From: Epsilonproteobacteria bacterium UBA6211 | Lineage (GTDB): Bacteria; Campylobacterota; Campylobacteria; Campylobacterales; Arcobacteraceae | Direction: 5' to 3' | Length of the DNA stretch: 29,924 nt | Assembly: GCA_002421845.1 (NCBI GenBank) | Contig: DISL01000077.1 | Location: forward strand, 1 to 29,924 | Part shown: one piece after another, positions 6,677 through 13,651 of the stretch | Position numbering within the stretch: position 1 is the stretch's first letter | Layout of the letters: each line of letters begins with the position of its first letter | Notes under the pieces: generated by a model | The model's database searches: none | Seen by the model: only the letters and a program-made list of their open reading frames with translations | What the model was told of the DNA's origin: nothing | Translations under genes and position numbers: made by a program

Positions 6677-7807
6677 CTAATAATTGTGAGCATCAGGTGC
6701 TTCTATCTCTTCTTTTGTTAGTTGTGTTTTATTCATAGAATACCACGCATAGGCGATATAAGCCAAAACAAAAGGAACCATCAAAGATACATAACCCATA
6801 ACACTTAGCGTATAATGACTTCCTGAACTGTTCATAATAGTCAAACTACTTTGTAAATGGTAAGTTGACGGATAATATGCAGTGTTGTTAAGTCCAACAT
6901 TTAATAAAAGTGCCATTACGGTCAAAACCACACCCAAACCGCCTGTTTTGATACAGCATGTTTTTTCAAAATGTATAGTCACAAATACGGCTAATATAAC
7001 CATCAATACACCTATGCCGAACATCACAAGAACTATCGGCATATCAAGAAAATTAAATAAATATTTAAAAGATTGCATATATACAAAACCGTCTTTATCT
7101 ACGGCAAAACCGTTTTTTGTCAAAATCCAAGCAAGGAAGCTAAGGAAAAACATCAAAAATATAACCATATTAAATTTTATAGATCTAACTGCTCTTATGC
7201 GGATACCTTTATGGTCGATATTATTGATAAAATACAAAGCACCAAGGATTTTTGCTAAGAAAACAAGTGCAAATCCAAGCAAATAATTTGAAGGATTTAG
7301 TAATGCCTCTAAGCCTCTTAGGTTATTTTGCCAGTATGAAAAATTGCGATAATCTACATGAAATTCACTACCGCTAAAAAACGTACTTATAGCAACGCCT
7401 AGCAAAAACACCCCAAGGTTACCGTTGATGTACAAAAATGCTTCATAAGTTTTTTGACCCAAAAAGTTGTTTGGTTTTGTTCTGTATTCGTAACTCACTG
7501 CTTGAATAATAAAACAAAAAAGTATCGCCATCCATACCCAGTAAGCACCGCCGAAACTTGTACTATAAAAAAGTGGAAACGCAGCAAACAATGCCCCGCC
7601 GAAAAGTACAAGTGTCGTAAATCCAAGTTCCCATTTTCTACCTATACTATTTACAAGCATAGTTTTTTCAGTTTCATTTGTCGATATGTTGTTTAGAAGT
7701 GTTTGTCCACCTTGAACAAACATCATAAATACAAACAACCCACCAAGCAAAGAGATAATAATCCACCAGTATTGTTGTAACTGTAATAAACTCCAAGTTT
7801 CAAACAT
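6677..7807 (-). CDS. cydB: Cytochrome bd oxidase subunit II
   Basis: A 376-residue polytopic membrane protein with about nine hydrophobic segments, partner of CydA in the quinol:oxygen oxidoreductase. Recognisable CydB features are the N-terminal WWIIISLLGGLFVFMMFVQGGQ helix, the GRKWELGFTTLVLFGGALFAAFPLFY block and the C-terminal VPFVLAYIAYAWYSM helix. It binds no heme itself but is needed for heme assembly and the oxidase dimer. Its start overlaps the end of cydA at base 7807, with the ribosome-binding site (GGAGGT) inside the cydA end. Confidence 0.95.
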   Translation of the reverse strand: MFETWSLLQLQQYWWIIISLLGGLFVFMMFVQGGQTLLNNISTNETEKTMLVNSIGRKWELGFTTLVLFGGALFAAFPLFYSTSFGGAYWVWMAILFCFIIQAVSYEYRTKPNNFLGQKTYEAFLYINGNLGVFLLGVAISTFFSGSEFHVDYRNFSYWQNNLRGLEALLNPSNYLLGFALVFLAKILGALYFINNIDHKGIRIRAVRSIKFNMVIFLMFFLSFLAWILTKNGFAVDKDGFVYMQSFKYLFNFLDMPIVLVMFGIGVLMVILAVFVTIHFEKTCCIKTGGLGVVLTVMALLLNVGLNNTAYYPSTYHLQSSLTIMNSSGSHYTLSVMGYVSLMVPFVLAYIAYAWYSMNKTQLTKEEIEAPDAHNY

Positions 7808-9333
7808 TAGTGACCTCCGTTAAAGCCAAGGCTTATTTGTTTTGTCATAATTTTTATTTCAGCTATTAAAAGTGCCGTAAAAAGTACCGCAAACATCCAA
7901 AACGTAATCATAACGTTGGTACTTGAGATATTTGTAACAGCTACTCCGACAGGCATCAAATCTTGAATAGCCCAAGGTTGTCTGCCCACTTCAGCTACTA
8001 TCCATCCGGCTTCGGCTGCTATATATCCAAGAGGAATAGACCAAAGAGCAGATTTAAGGACTAGTTTATAGTTTGCAATTTCTCTTTTTGTTGCAAGAAA
8101 TAAAACAACTGCAAAAAGTACCATAAACCAACTGCCAAGAGCTACCATAACGTGGAAACTATAAAAAGTCAAAGCTACGGGAGGTACAATATCTTCAGGT
8201 TTTTTTAGATACCCATACCCAAAATAAGCCATATTTTCATCTAGGGTTGCCTTAGCTAATGTTGCTTTTTCCTCATCGGATACATCTTTTGAATACTTGT
8301 ACTCTTGAAAAGCCTCTATTGCTATCTTCCCCTTTTGAATTTTCTCTTCCGCACTCATAATACCTTGTGCTTCATTACCCCATACCAAATCCTTAAGACC
8401 TGCTACGTAAGCCTTTGAATCATGGTATCCAAGTAGCGATAACGCATAAGGAATCTCAATTTCAAATAAATAAGTATGCTCATCATTGTGTAGCGTTTTG
8501 TTCGGATTTAATGCACCGATTGCTACTATACCTGCTTCGTTTTTCCCTTCATACATACCTTCCATGGTTGCTAGTTTGACAGGTTGCGTCAGGGCTACTT
8601 GGTGAGCCGACTCATCACCGCTAAAGATAAGGAAAAACGAAGTGATAAGTCCAAAAGTAGCCCCGATAATCATAGATTTTTTTGCCATCCATATATCTTT
8701 GTTTTTTAAGATAAGCCATGCACTCACACCTATTACAAATAGTGAAGCGATAACATATCCACTCCCTATAGTATGCAAAAACTTACTCACGGCTACCGGA
8801 GAAAGTATCACATCCCAAAAATTACTCATCTCATTTCTTGCGGTATCCGGATTAAACACCATACCCACGGGGTACTGCATCCAACCGTTTGCCACTAGTA
8901 TCCAAAGAGCAGAAAGGTTTGAGCCTATAGCTACAAGCCAAGTAGAAAGTAGATGAAATCCTTTACTTACTCTGTTCCATCCAAAGAACATCACCGCAAA
9001 AAACGTACTCTCCATAAAAAACGCCAATATCCCCTCTACAGCCAAAGGTGCTCCGAAAATATCCCCGACAAACCAGCTATAATTTGCCCAGTTCGTACCG
9101 AATTCAAACTCCATTATAATACCTGTTGCCACACCTATAGCAAAATTGATAGCAAACAAAGTCATCCAAAATTTGGTGATTTGTTTCCATCTTGTATCAC
9201 CTGTTTTTACGTATATAGTCTCCATAATAGCTACTATAAACCCCAACCCCAAAGTAAGGGGAACAAATAAAAAATGATATATTGCAGTCAAAGCAAATTG
9301 TGCTCTACTCCAGTTTACCAAAGCCTCTTCCAT
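7807..9333 (-). CDS. cydA: Cytochrome bd oxidase subunit I
   Basis: A 508-residue heme-bearing subunit of the high-affinity quinol oxidase in the cytoplasmic membrane. Expected ligands are visible: His20 (heme d/b595 site), His187 and Met396 (heme b558), acidic residues Glu100 and Glu108 of the proton path, and the GRQPW signature at 450-454. The quinol-binding Q-loop runs from the GDESAH segment at about 239 to the PPVAL segment at about 385 and is of the long type, similar to that of E. coli. The gene follows the DUF4492 gene after 2 nt. In Campylobacterota such oxidases serve microaerobic respiration and stress resistance. Confidence 0.97.
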   Translation of the reverse strand: MEEALVNWSRAQFALTAIYHFLFVPLTLGLGFIVAIMETIYVKTGDTRWKQITKFWMTLFAINFAIGVATGIIMEFEFGTNWANYSWFVGDIFGAPLAVEGILAFFMESTFFAVMFFGWNRVSKGFHLLSTWLVAIGSNLSALWILVANGWMQYPVGMVFNPDTARNEMSNFWDVILSPVAVSKFLHTIGSGYVIASLFVIGVSAWLILKNKDIWMAKKSMIIGATFGLITSFFLIFSGDESAHQVALTQPVKLATMEGMYEGKNEAGIVAIGALNPNKTLHNDEHTYLFEIEIPYALSLLGYHDSKAYVAGLKDLVWGNEAQGIMSAEEKIQKGKIAIEAFQEYKYSKDVSDEEKATLAKATLDENMAYFGYGYLKKPEDIVPPVALTFYSFHVMVALGSWFMVLFAVVLFLATKREIANYKLVLKSALWSIPLGYIAAEAGWIVAEVGRQPWAIQDLMPVGVAVTNISSTNVMITFWMFAVLFTALLIAEIKIMTKQISLGFNGGH

Positions 9334-9335
9334 AA

Positions 9336-9545
9336 TTACCTCCGTACCAAATTCTCAGATACAAACTTTGCTTTTTCATCAAAAGTTTTGTATTCCGTTT
9401 TAAATGTTTTATCATGTATAAAAAGCTTTAAAACAACCAAGATTACGAAAAGCTTTATAAAAACTATTTTCCATAAAGTTTTACCTACAGTCATATTTTT
9501 AAAACCGTCCATATACATATTATAAGTTGATTTTATAATATTCAT
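9336..9545 (-). CDS. DUF4492 small membrane protein, first gene of the cyd operon
   Basis: A 69-residue protein, MNIIKSTYNMYMDGFKNM at the N-terminus, one hydrophobic helix (about residues 26-43) and a charged tail ending in SENLVRR. It matches the small DUF4492 family, which is commonly found directly before cydA in Bacteroidota and Campylobacterota. The ATG at 9545 is chosen: AAGGTGA lies just upstream, and the longer frame reaching 9602 would read through the promoter. The predicted start site at about 9567 leaves a 22-nt leader. Role unknown; probably assists oxidase assembly. Confidence 0.82.
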   Translation of the reverse strand: MNIIKSTYNMYMDGFKNMTVGKTLWKIVFIKLFVILVVLKLFIHDKTFKTEYKTFDEKAKFVSENLVRR

Positions 9546-9557
9546 AACTTCACCTTT

Positions 9558-9602
9558 TTGAACATATGTTCGAATTATATAACTATTTCGAACATATGTC
9601 AA
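9558..9602 (-). promoter_or_regulatory. Consensus sigma-70 promoter of the cyd operon with two palindromic operators
   Basis: Reading the minus strand, TTGACA (9602-9597), a 17-nt spacer and TATAAT (9579-9574) make a perfect consensus promoter, rare in this group. Two copies of a palindrome cover it: GAACATATGTTC (9560-9571, perfect) over the start site and a one-mismatch copy (9590-9601) over the -35. Their centres are 30 bp apart, about three helical turns. Such a strong promoter masked by paired operators points to tight repression. The divergent DUF134-NifX gene is the likely source of the repressor. Confidence 0.82.
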
Positions 9603-9671
9603 GTATTTTTAGTGAGAATTTTAAAAAAATGTGATATAATGCATTAAAAGTTTGATTAACTTGTATAGATA

Positions 9672-9775
9672 GACTCTGAATCAAGTTCGGAGTGACGGCA
9701 TCTGATGTTCATCATGAGCGTGATGTTTGTCATCCTGCGTTGATGGTTTGTCATCCTGAGCTTGACTCAGGATCT
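9672..9775. repeat. REP-like palindromic repeats in the cyd/DUF134 intergenic region
   Basis: Two related copies in opposite orientation: 9672-9697 (CTCTGAATCAAGTTCGGAG core followed by TGACG) and 9750-9775 (GTCATCCTGAG, CTTGA, CTCAGGATCT), the latter with a 6-bp perfect stem CCTGAG/CTCAGG. A third partial unit, GTCATCCTGCG, is at 9729-9739. This type of GTCATCCTGAGCTTGACTCAGGATCT element is dispersed in many bacterial genomes. The surrounding 9603-9806 spacer shows no open frame of note. Confidence 0.7.
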
Positions 9776-9806
9776 AATCTAATATATTCAATAAATAAGA
9801 GAAGTA

Positions 9807-10385
9807 ATGGCTAGATACAAAAACGAAAGAACAATAAGTTTCAAACCTAAAATCACAGATTTCACCCCTGTAGGCGGTGGCAATGAAAAGGTGAGTTTGC
9901 TTCCTGAAGAGGTGGAAGCCATATATTTGATGGATTTGCTTGGTCTTTACCAAGAAGATGCAGCTGCCAAAATGGACGTTTCACGTCCCACATTTGCAAG
10001 GATTATTAAAAGTGCTAGACAAAAACTGGCTTTTGCCGTACTAAACGGGAAAAATCTTCATTTACAAAGTGTTGAGGGTGGATATGTACTTGCTTTTTGT
10101 TCAAATTCCAAAGATATTTATTCCGAACTTTCCGTTGATAACCAATATATCTGTATTTTTGAGATAAAAAACAAAGAGATAGTAAATAAAACATTTTTGC
10201 CAAATCCCGTATTTACCCAAAAAGCAAAACCGGCTATTGCCTTGCCTGAAATATTTGTAAAATACGGTGTTAATTACTTTTTGACTGAGAAAATAGGGGA
10301 GGGTTTCAAAAACTCTTTGATTTCAAAAGGTATCACCATAGTCAAAAAAGATTCTATTACTACTGATGAGATGATTATATTCTAA
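9807..10385 (+). CDS. DUF134 helix-turn-helix regulator fused to a NifX-like domain
   Basis: A 192-residue predicted DNA-binding regulator. Residues 1-90 are the DUF134 domain: ARYKNERTI start, LLPEEVEAIYLMDLLGL, then a sigma-70 region 4-like helix-turn-helix (YQEDAAAKMDVSRPTFARII). Residues ~100-190 form a NifX/dinitrogenase cofactor-type domain (GGYVLAFCSNSKD, IFEIKNKEIVNKTFLPNP, GVNYFLTEKIGEGFKNSL), likely the ligand sensor. Members of this architecture are annotated as regulators with unknown ligands. It is divergent from the cyd operon, which carries paired palindromes and itself encodes a NifX-like protein, so control of that operon is the natural hypothesis. The ribosome-binding site AGAGAAG is modest. 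The 3' end overlaps rnhB by 4 nt, convergently. Confidence 0.88.
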   Translation: MARYKNERTISFKPKITDFTPVGGGNEKVSLLPEEVEAIYLMDLLGLYQEDAAAKMDVSRPTFARIIKSARQKLAFAVLNGKNLHLQSVEGGYVLAFCSNSKDIYSELSVDNQYICIFEIKNKEIVNKTFLPNPVFTQKAKPAIALPEIFVKYGVNYFLTEKIGEGFKNSLISKGITIVKKDSITTDEMIIF

Positions 10386-10957
10386 TCAAACAAACTTTTC
10401 TCGACAACCTTTTTTTTGAGTTTGAAACTAGCCCTATGTATAGGGCTTAGTCCGTATTGTTCCATCAAGTCGGTATGCTCTTTTGTCCCGTAACCTTTGT
10501 GTTTATCGAAAAGATACTGCGGATATAGTTTTGCTATTTCACACATATATCTATCACGGCTTACCTTGGCAAGTATGGACGCAGCACTCACACTCGGTAC
10601 TTTTGCATCGGCTTTTACCATGTGTTCTATTATACTAAATCCATAAGAACTATTGCCGTCAAAAATATATTGAGAAGCTTCTAAAGACTCCGTGATGATT
10701 CTAAGAGAATTTTTGATGCAGTAGCTTATCCCATACTCATCTATTTCTTGGCTTGAGCTAAAGACTATTTTGTGGTGAGAATTTTCCAAAATCTCATCAA
10801 ACAAGCTTTCCCGTTTTTTCTCACTTAGTTGTTTGCTATCATTTAGACCTTTTATCTCTTTTTTGAGTATTACCCCTGCAAATACCATAGGACCTGCAAG
10901 TGGTCCACGACCTGCTTCATCTATACCGCAAAGGGAGAGTGGCTGAGGTTTTTTCAT
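10382..10957 (-). CDS. rnhB: Ribonuclease HII
   Basis: A 191-residue cytoplasmic endonuclease that cuts RNA in RNA:DNA hybrids and starts removal of misincorporated ribonucleotides. The N-terminal GIDEAGRGPLAGP motif contains the catalytic Asp-Glu pair (residues 13-14), and SAASILAKVSRDRYM carries the family block with the later catalytic Asp. The KGYGTKEH segment is also typical. Length is normal for RNase HII. The start overlaps the end of the upstream HEPN gene by 4 nt (ATGA), suggesting co-transcription with a gene pair that is functionally unrelated. Confidence 0.96.
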   Translation of the reverse strand: MKKPQPLSLCGIDEAGRGPLAGPMVFAGVILKKEIKGLNDSKQLSEKKRESLFDEILENSHHKIVFSSSQEIDEYGISYCIKNSLRIITESLEASQYIFDGNSSYGFSIIEHMVKADAKVPSVSAASILAKVSRDRYMCEIAKLYPQYLFDKHKGYGTKEHTDLMEQYGLSPIHRASFKLKKKVVEKSLFD

Positions 10958-11433
10958 GCTATATCAAATCTTGTTTTACAAAAGTTATAAACTGTTTGAT
11001 ATATGTTGATTAAATTCTCTGATTTTGCATAAATAAGATTTATACTATCTACTACTTCAGTTGTGTTAAAAGAGTATTCGTGAGCTATTTCATTTCTCGC
11101 TTCTCTTAGGCTCAGCCATTCATTCTTATTAATTATTTCAAGTTCTTCAAGACGATTTAAAATATCTAAAAATGTTTTTTTCTTAACATCTTCTTTTGAT
11201 AGTATTAAAATAGATGGAAATATTTTCTCACCCATGGTATCTTGAAGTTTTGAAAATCTAAATATTAAGCTATCTATAAAACTTAAACTTACTTCATCCA
11301 TTTTCAGATAAGTTTGGGTGTTTAACGGTATAAATGGTAATAAGTGTTTTTTTGATATATTGATTTTTTCAATATGTTTATTACACTCATAAATCTTTTC
11401 TTTAAAAGTATTTGCTATGTTTTCATTACTCAT
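10954..11433 (-). CDS. HepT-like HEPN-domain toxin
   Basis: A 159-residue all-alpha protein with the HEPN ribonuclease motif as RNEIAHEY: Arg113, His118 and Tyr120 match the RX4HXY pattern of HepT toxins exactly. In the HepT/MntA systems this motif forms the RNase centre and its tyrosine is AMPylated by the antitoxin. The gene overlaps the upstream nucleotidyltransferase gene by 4 nt (ATGA), the usual pairing. I infer a type VII toxin-antitoxin module. The protein is somewhat longer than typical HepT, with an N-terminal helix pair before the core. Confidence 0.85.
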   Translation of the reverse strand: MSNENIANTFKEKIYECNKHIEKINISKKHLLPFIPLNTQTYLKMDEVSLSFIDSLIFRFSKLQDTMGEKIFPSILILSKEDVKKKTFLDILNRLEELEIINKNEWLSLREARNEIAHEYSFNTTEVVDSINLIYAKSENLINIYQTVYNFCKTRFDIA

Positions 11434-11726
11434 AATTTAATACCTTTTTGTAAAGCTTCTTGCTCGATAAGTCTTTTTTTGTCTCTTGCTATGACTACAT
11501 CTATTTTTTGTTCACCGATAGCATTTTTTACCTGTACTAAAAAATTCAGTTTTTTTTCAAGTAAAGCTGATGAAGGCAATTCCGTATTAGGCACTATATA
11601 CAAATCTATGTCTCCACCCTTTTGGTTGTCATCAACTCTGCTACCAAAGAGATAAATACTACCACCTTGAAATACATCTAAATAACTCTTTTTGATAGCT
11701 TCAATTTCAGATTGAGTAAGTCTCAA
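11430..11726 (-). CDS. MntA-like minimal nucleotidyltransferase antitoxin
   Basis: A 98-residue minimal nucleotidyltransferase. The catalytic motif is present: Gly28-Ser29, nine residues, then Asp39-Ile-Asp41 (GSX9DXD), and the third acidic residue may be Asp in IDVVIA. MntA antitoxins use this centre to transfer AMP to the tyrosine of HepT. It is the first gene of the pair. A start further upstream is not supported; the 133-bp spacer before it shows only AT-rich DNA. Confidence 0.87.
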   Translation of the reverse strand: MRLTQSEIEAIKKSYLDVFQGGSIYLFGSRVDDNQKGGDIDLYIVPNTELPSSALLEKKLNFLVQVKNAIGEQKIDVVIARDKKRLIEQEALQKGIKL

Positions 11727-11810
11727 TTAAAATCCTTTTTATTTTTTATGATGCTGATTATATCAAATTTAAGGTAATTTTAATATAAAATATATACGAA
11801 AACTCTAACT

Positions 11811-11852
11811 AATAGCATAGCCAAAAGGTAAATTGTATCTGACTATGCCATT
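11811..11852 (-). terminator. Possible weak hairpin downstream of the lipoprotein genes
   Basis: AATAGCATAG (11811-11820) and CTATGCCATT (11843-11852) can pair over nine of ten positions, plus one wobble on the minus-strand RNA. It sits just after the lipoprotein stop at 11860. There is no clear U-tract, so termination is only suggested. The rest of 11727-11859 shows no other feature. Confidence 0.3.
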
Positions 11853-11859
11853 GTAGGTA

Positions 11860-12306
11860 TTAATATGATTTTTGAGTTGATTGAATTTCTAAGGCACAAG
11901 TTTCGTTGTTAACTATTGAAAGATGAGGTCTTCCAACTAATAACCCAATTCCTACCGTACCTTTTACACAATACATATTATTAGCTTTAGCGTCTATGGT
12001 AACAGATGATTTTGATTCTGTTTTGCCCCAAACTTCAACTTCTCCAGGTTCAATTTCTGTTTCAATATAGCCACCATTCCTCAATGTACCAATGACATTG
12101 TCTTGATTGTTATTAGTTGAAGTATGTATATCATAAAATACACCACTACCAACGAAACTACTGGGTCTATATACATAAATTAAACTTTTACCATTGTCTG
12201 GATTTTTAAAACTTTGAAATTTCTCACCTTTAGCTCCACATCCAGATACTAATAAAGCTACAAACGTTAATCCTATACTTAAATAAATACTTTTTCTAAA
12301 ATACAT
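11860..12306 (-). CDS. Lipoprotein with DUF2846-like domain
   Basis: A 148-residue lipoprotein: N-terminal hydrophobic signal and lipobox VSGC with the acylated Cys at about residue 23. The mature domain has SLIYVYRPSSFVGSG, GGYIETEIEPGEVEVWG and a VKGTVGIGLLVGRP segment, the pattern of DUF2846 proteins, small periplasmic beta-sandwich lipoproteins of unknown role. AGGAGA precedes the ATG. The start overlaps the end of the previous lipoprotein gene by 11 nt, so the two form an operon. Confidence 0.78.
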   Translation of the reverse strand: MYFRKSIYLSIGLTFVALLVSGCGAKGEKFQSFKNPDNGKSLIYVYRPSSFVGSGVFYDIHTSTNNNQDNVIGTLRNGGYIETEIEPGEVEVWGKTESKSSVTIDAKANNMYCVKGTVGIGLLVGRPHLSIVNNETCALEIQSTQKSY

Positions 12307-12805
12307 TTAATTCTCCTTTTTGTATGTCTGATATTATTTGGGCATTAAAATTATTCTTAATGCTATTTAGGCATAAATTTCTGATTTCTGTAGTACCTCC
12401 ATTATTGAATAAATTTCTTGTTGTTGTTGCAAAACATTCAGAGTGATAAGTTCTATTTATATTTTTGAGATTACTTGAAATTGTTAAAGACGCTGTAACA
12501 GCTATTGAATCTTCTCCAAGTTTAAATCCAACAAGTACCAAAGGATTGAATAAATTAAATTTATCATACTTTAAATTATCGTTATCATAAATTATGTCAT
12601 ATTCTAAACTAGCAGTTAATTGAGAATTACGAGTTTCATCAAAAATATCAGGAAAATATTTTTTATTACCTATAAAATTAGCTTTAATATTAACTATATT
12701 GGTATTATAATTAGTAGTTACTTGCGGTAATACGCTTACGTTGTGTCCACACCCTGATAACATAAAAACTATAAAATAAGTCAAAGAAAACAAGCTTTTA
12801 TTCAT
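12296..12805 (-). CDS. Hypothetical lipoprotein
   Basis: A 169-residue predicted lipoprotein with signal MNKSLFSLTYFIVFMLSGCG, the lipobox LSGC placing the acylated Cys at residue 19. The remainder is rich in Asn and Ser with predicted beta structure (ASLEYDIIYDND, SIAVTASLTISSN) and two further cysteines (HSECFATT, RNLCLNS). The ATG at 12805 is favoured over the TTG at 12808 because GAGG lies 6 nt upstream of it. No family recognised. Its base composition is even more AT-rich than its neighbours, which fits the accessory character of this stretch. Confidence 0.7.
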   Translation of the reverse strand: MNKSLFSLTYFIVFMLSGCGHNVSVLPQVTTNYNTNIVNIKANFIGNKKYFPDIFDETRNSQLTASLEYDIIYDNDNLKYDKFNLFNPLVLVGFKLGEDSIAVTASLTISSNLKNINRTYHSECFATTTRNLFNNGGTTEIRNLCLNSIKNNFNAQIISDIQKGELNVF

Positions 12806-12946
12806 CAATGCCTCAATTAATATGATATAAAATTATAACATATTAATATTATGATACGCTTAATTTTATGTTTATTAAATATTAGTTTTTTACAATAGTA
12901 GTTATGTAGTCTTTAATGTCATTTTCATATTAAATATCATAAAACA

Positions 12947-13276
12947 TCACAACTCATTATCTCTCAATATCTCCAAAATCTTCTCATCACTTATATTATC
13001 CAAATCACTTTTGGAATATATACTCATAAGATAGATGATACCGTTTGAGTCAATATAATAATATATCACTCTAAATCCACCACTTTTTCCTGTGGGTACT
13101 GATGAGTTGGCAACTCTTAGTTTATAGCAGTTATTGCCAAGACTTATGCCACAAGTTGGATTTTGTGAGAGTTCTATTTGTAGTGTTTTTAAATCTTCTG
13201 ATATGTTTTTGTATTTTTTGGAGAGTTTTTTCACCTCTTTGGCAAAGTTTTCAAGTACTTTAATTTGCAAGTTCAT
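12947..13276 (-). CDS. RelE/ParE-superfamily toxin
   Basis: A 109-residue basic protein with the RelE-like fold: N-terminal FAKEVKKLSKKYKNISEDL helices, then LGNNCYKLRVANSSVPTGKSGGFRVIYYYID and YLMSIYSKSDLDNIS strands. The conserved Arg residues in KLRVAN and GGFRVIYY match those used for ribosome-dependent mRNA cleavage in RelE relatives. Its start lies 17 nt inside the antitoxin gene, the usual antitoxin-first arrangement. I infer a type II toxin; target not determined. Confidence 0.87.
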   Translation of the reverse strand: MNLQIKVLENFAKEVKKLSKKYKNISEDLKTLQIELSQNPTCGISLGNNCYKLRVANSSVPTGKSGGFRVIYYYIDSNGIIYLMSIYSKSDLDNISDEKILEILRDNEL

Positions 13277-13532
13277 TTATCAGACCATCAAGTGATTTGA
13301 GTTTTGTATCATCTTTGGTATTTAAAACACCTTTTAACTCTTTGCATGATTTATCAAAACTTTCGTAAATTTTTCTTTGTTTTTGCTCTGCAATAAAAGC
13401 TTTGATTGATTCCGTGATTATTTCACTACGGTTTAGTGAATACTCTTTTGTAAACTCATCTATTTCATCTATAAGATATTTTGGCAGTCTAAGACCGACT
13501 TGTTGTTTTTGTAAATCTTCAAGGGCATACAT
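13260..13532 (-). CDS. Ribbon-helix-helix antitoxin
   Basis: A 90-residue protein with an N-terminal ribbon-helix-helix DNA-binding domain (residues ~11-50, VGLRLPKYLIDEIDEFTKEY then SLNRSEIITESIKAFI), followed by a charged helical tail that would neutralise the RelE-like toxin. AGGA lies 6 nt before the ATG. Upstream AT-rich DNA at 13533-13580 holds short inverted repeats (for example TTGTAAAACAA on the minus strand) that could be autoregulatory operators; this is not proven. Confidence 0.87.
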   Translation of the reverse strand: MYALEDLQKQQVGLRLPKYLIDEIDEFTKEYSLNRSEIITESIKAFIAEQKQRKIYESFDKSCKELKGVLNTKDDTKLKSLDGLINELAN

Positions 13533-13609
13533 GATATATCCTAGTATATAAAATTGTTTTACAATATTATATAAGAAATATCACTAAATGTCAAATTTAT
13601 TATAATAAA

Positions 13610-13651
13610 ATTCAACACTCAACATTTAAAATTCAAAATTCAAAACTCTAC
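13610..13651. repeat. Degenerate heptanucleotide tandem repeat
   Basis: Six 7-nt units, ATTCAAC, ACTCAAC, ATTTAAA, ATTCAAA, ATTCAAA, ACTCTAC, across the 3' end of the ATPase gene, including its stop codon. In the sense of that gene the units read GTTGAAT/GTTGAGT/TTTGAAT, related in form to the GTTGATG array at the napF stop. Confidence 0.7.

Noticed and set aside
9546..9602. Longer start for the DUF4492 protein (ATG at 9602)
   Set aside because: It would translate the -10, -35 and operator sequence; a good ribosome-binding site precedes the ATG at 9545.
6082..10385. NifX-like domains as evidence for nitrogen fixation
   Set aside because: No nifH, nifD, nifK or other nif genes are present; both domains occur in a cytochrome bd and regulator context.
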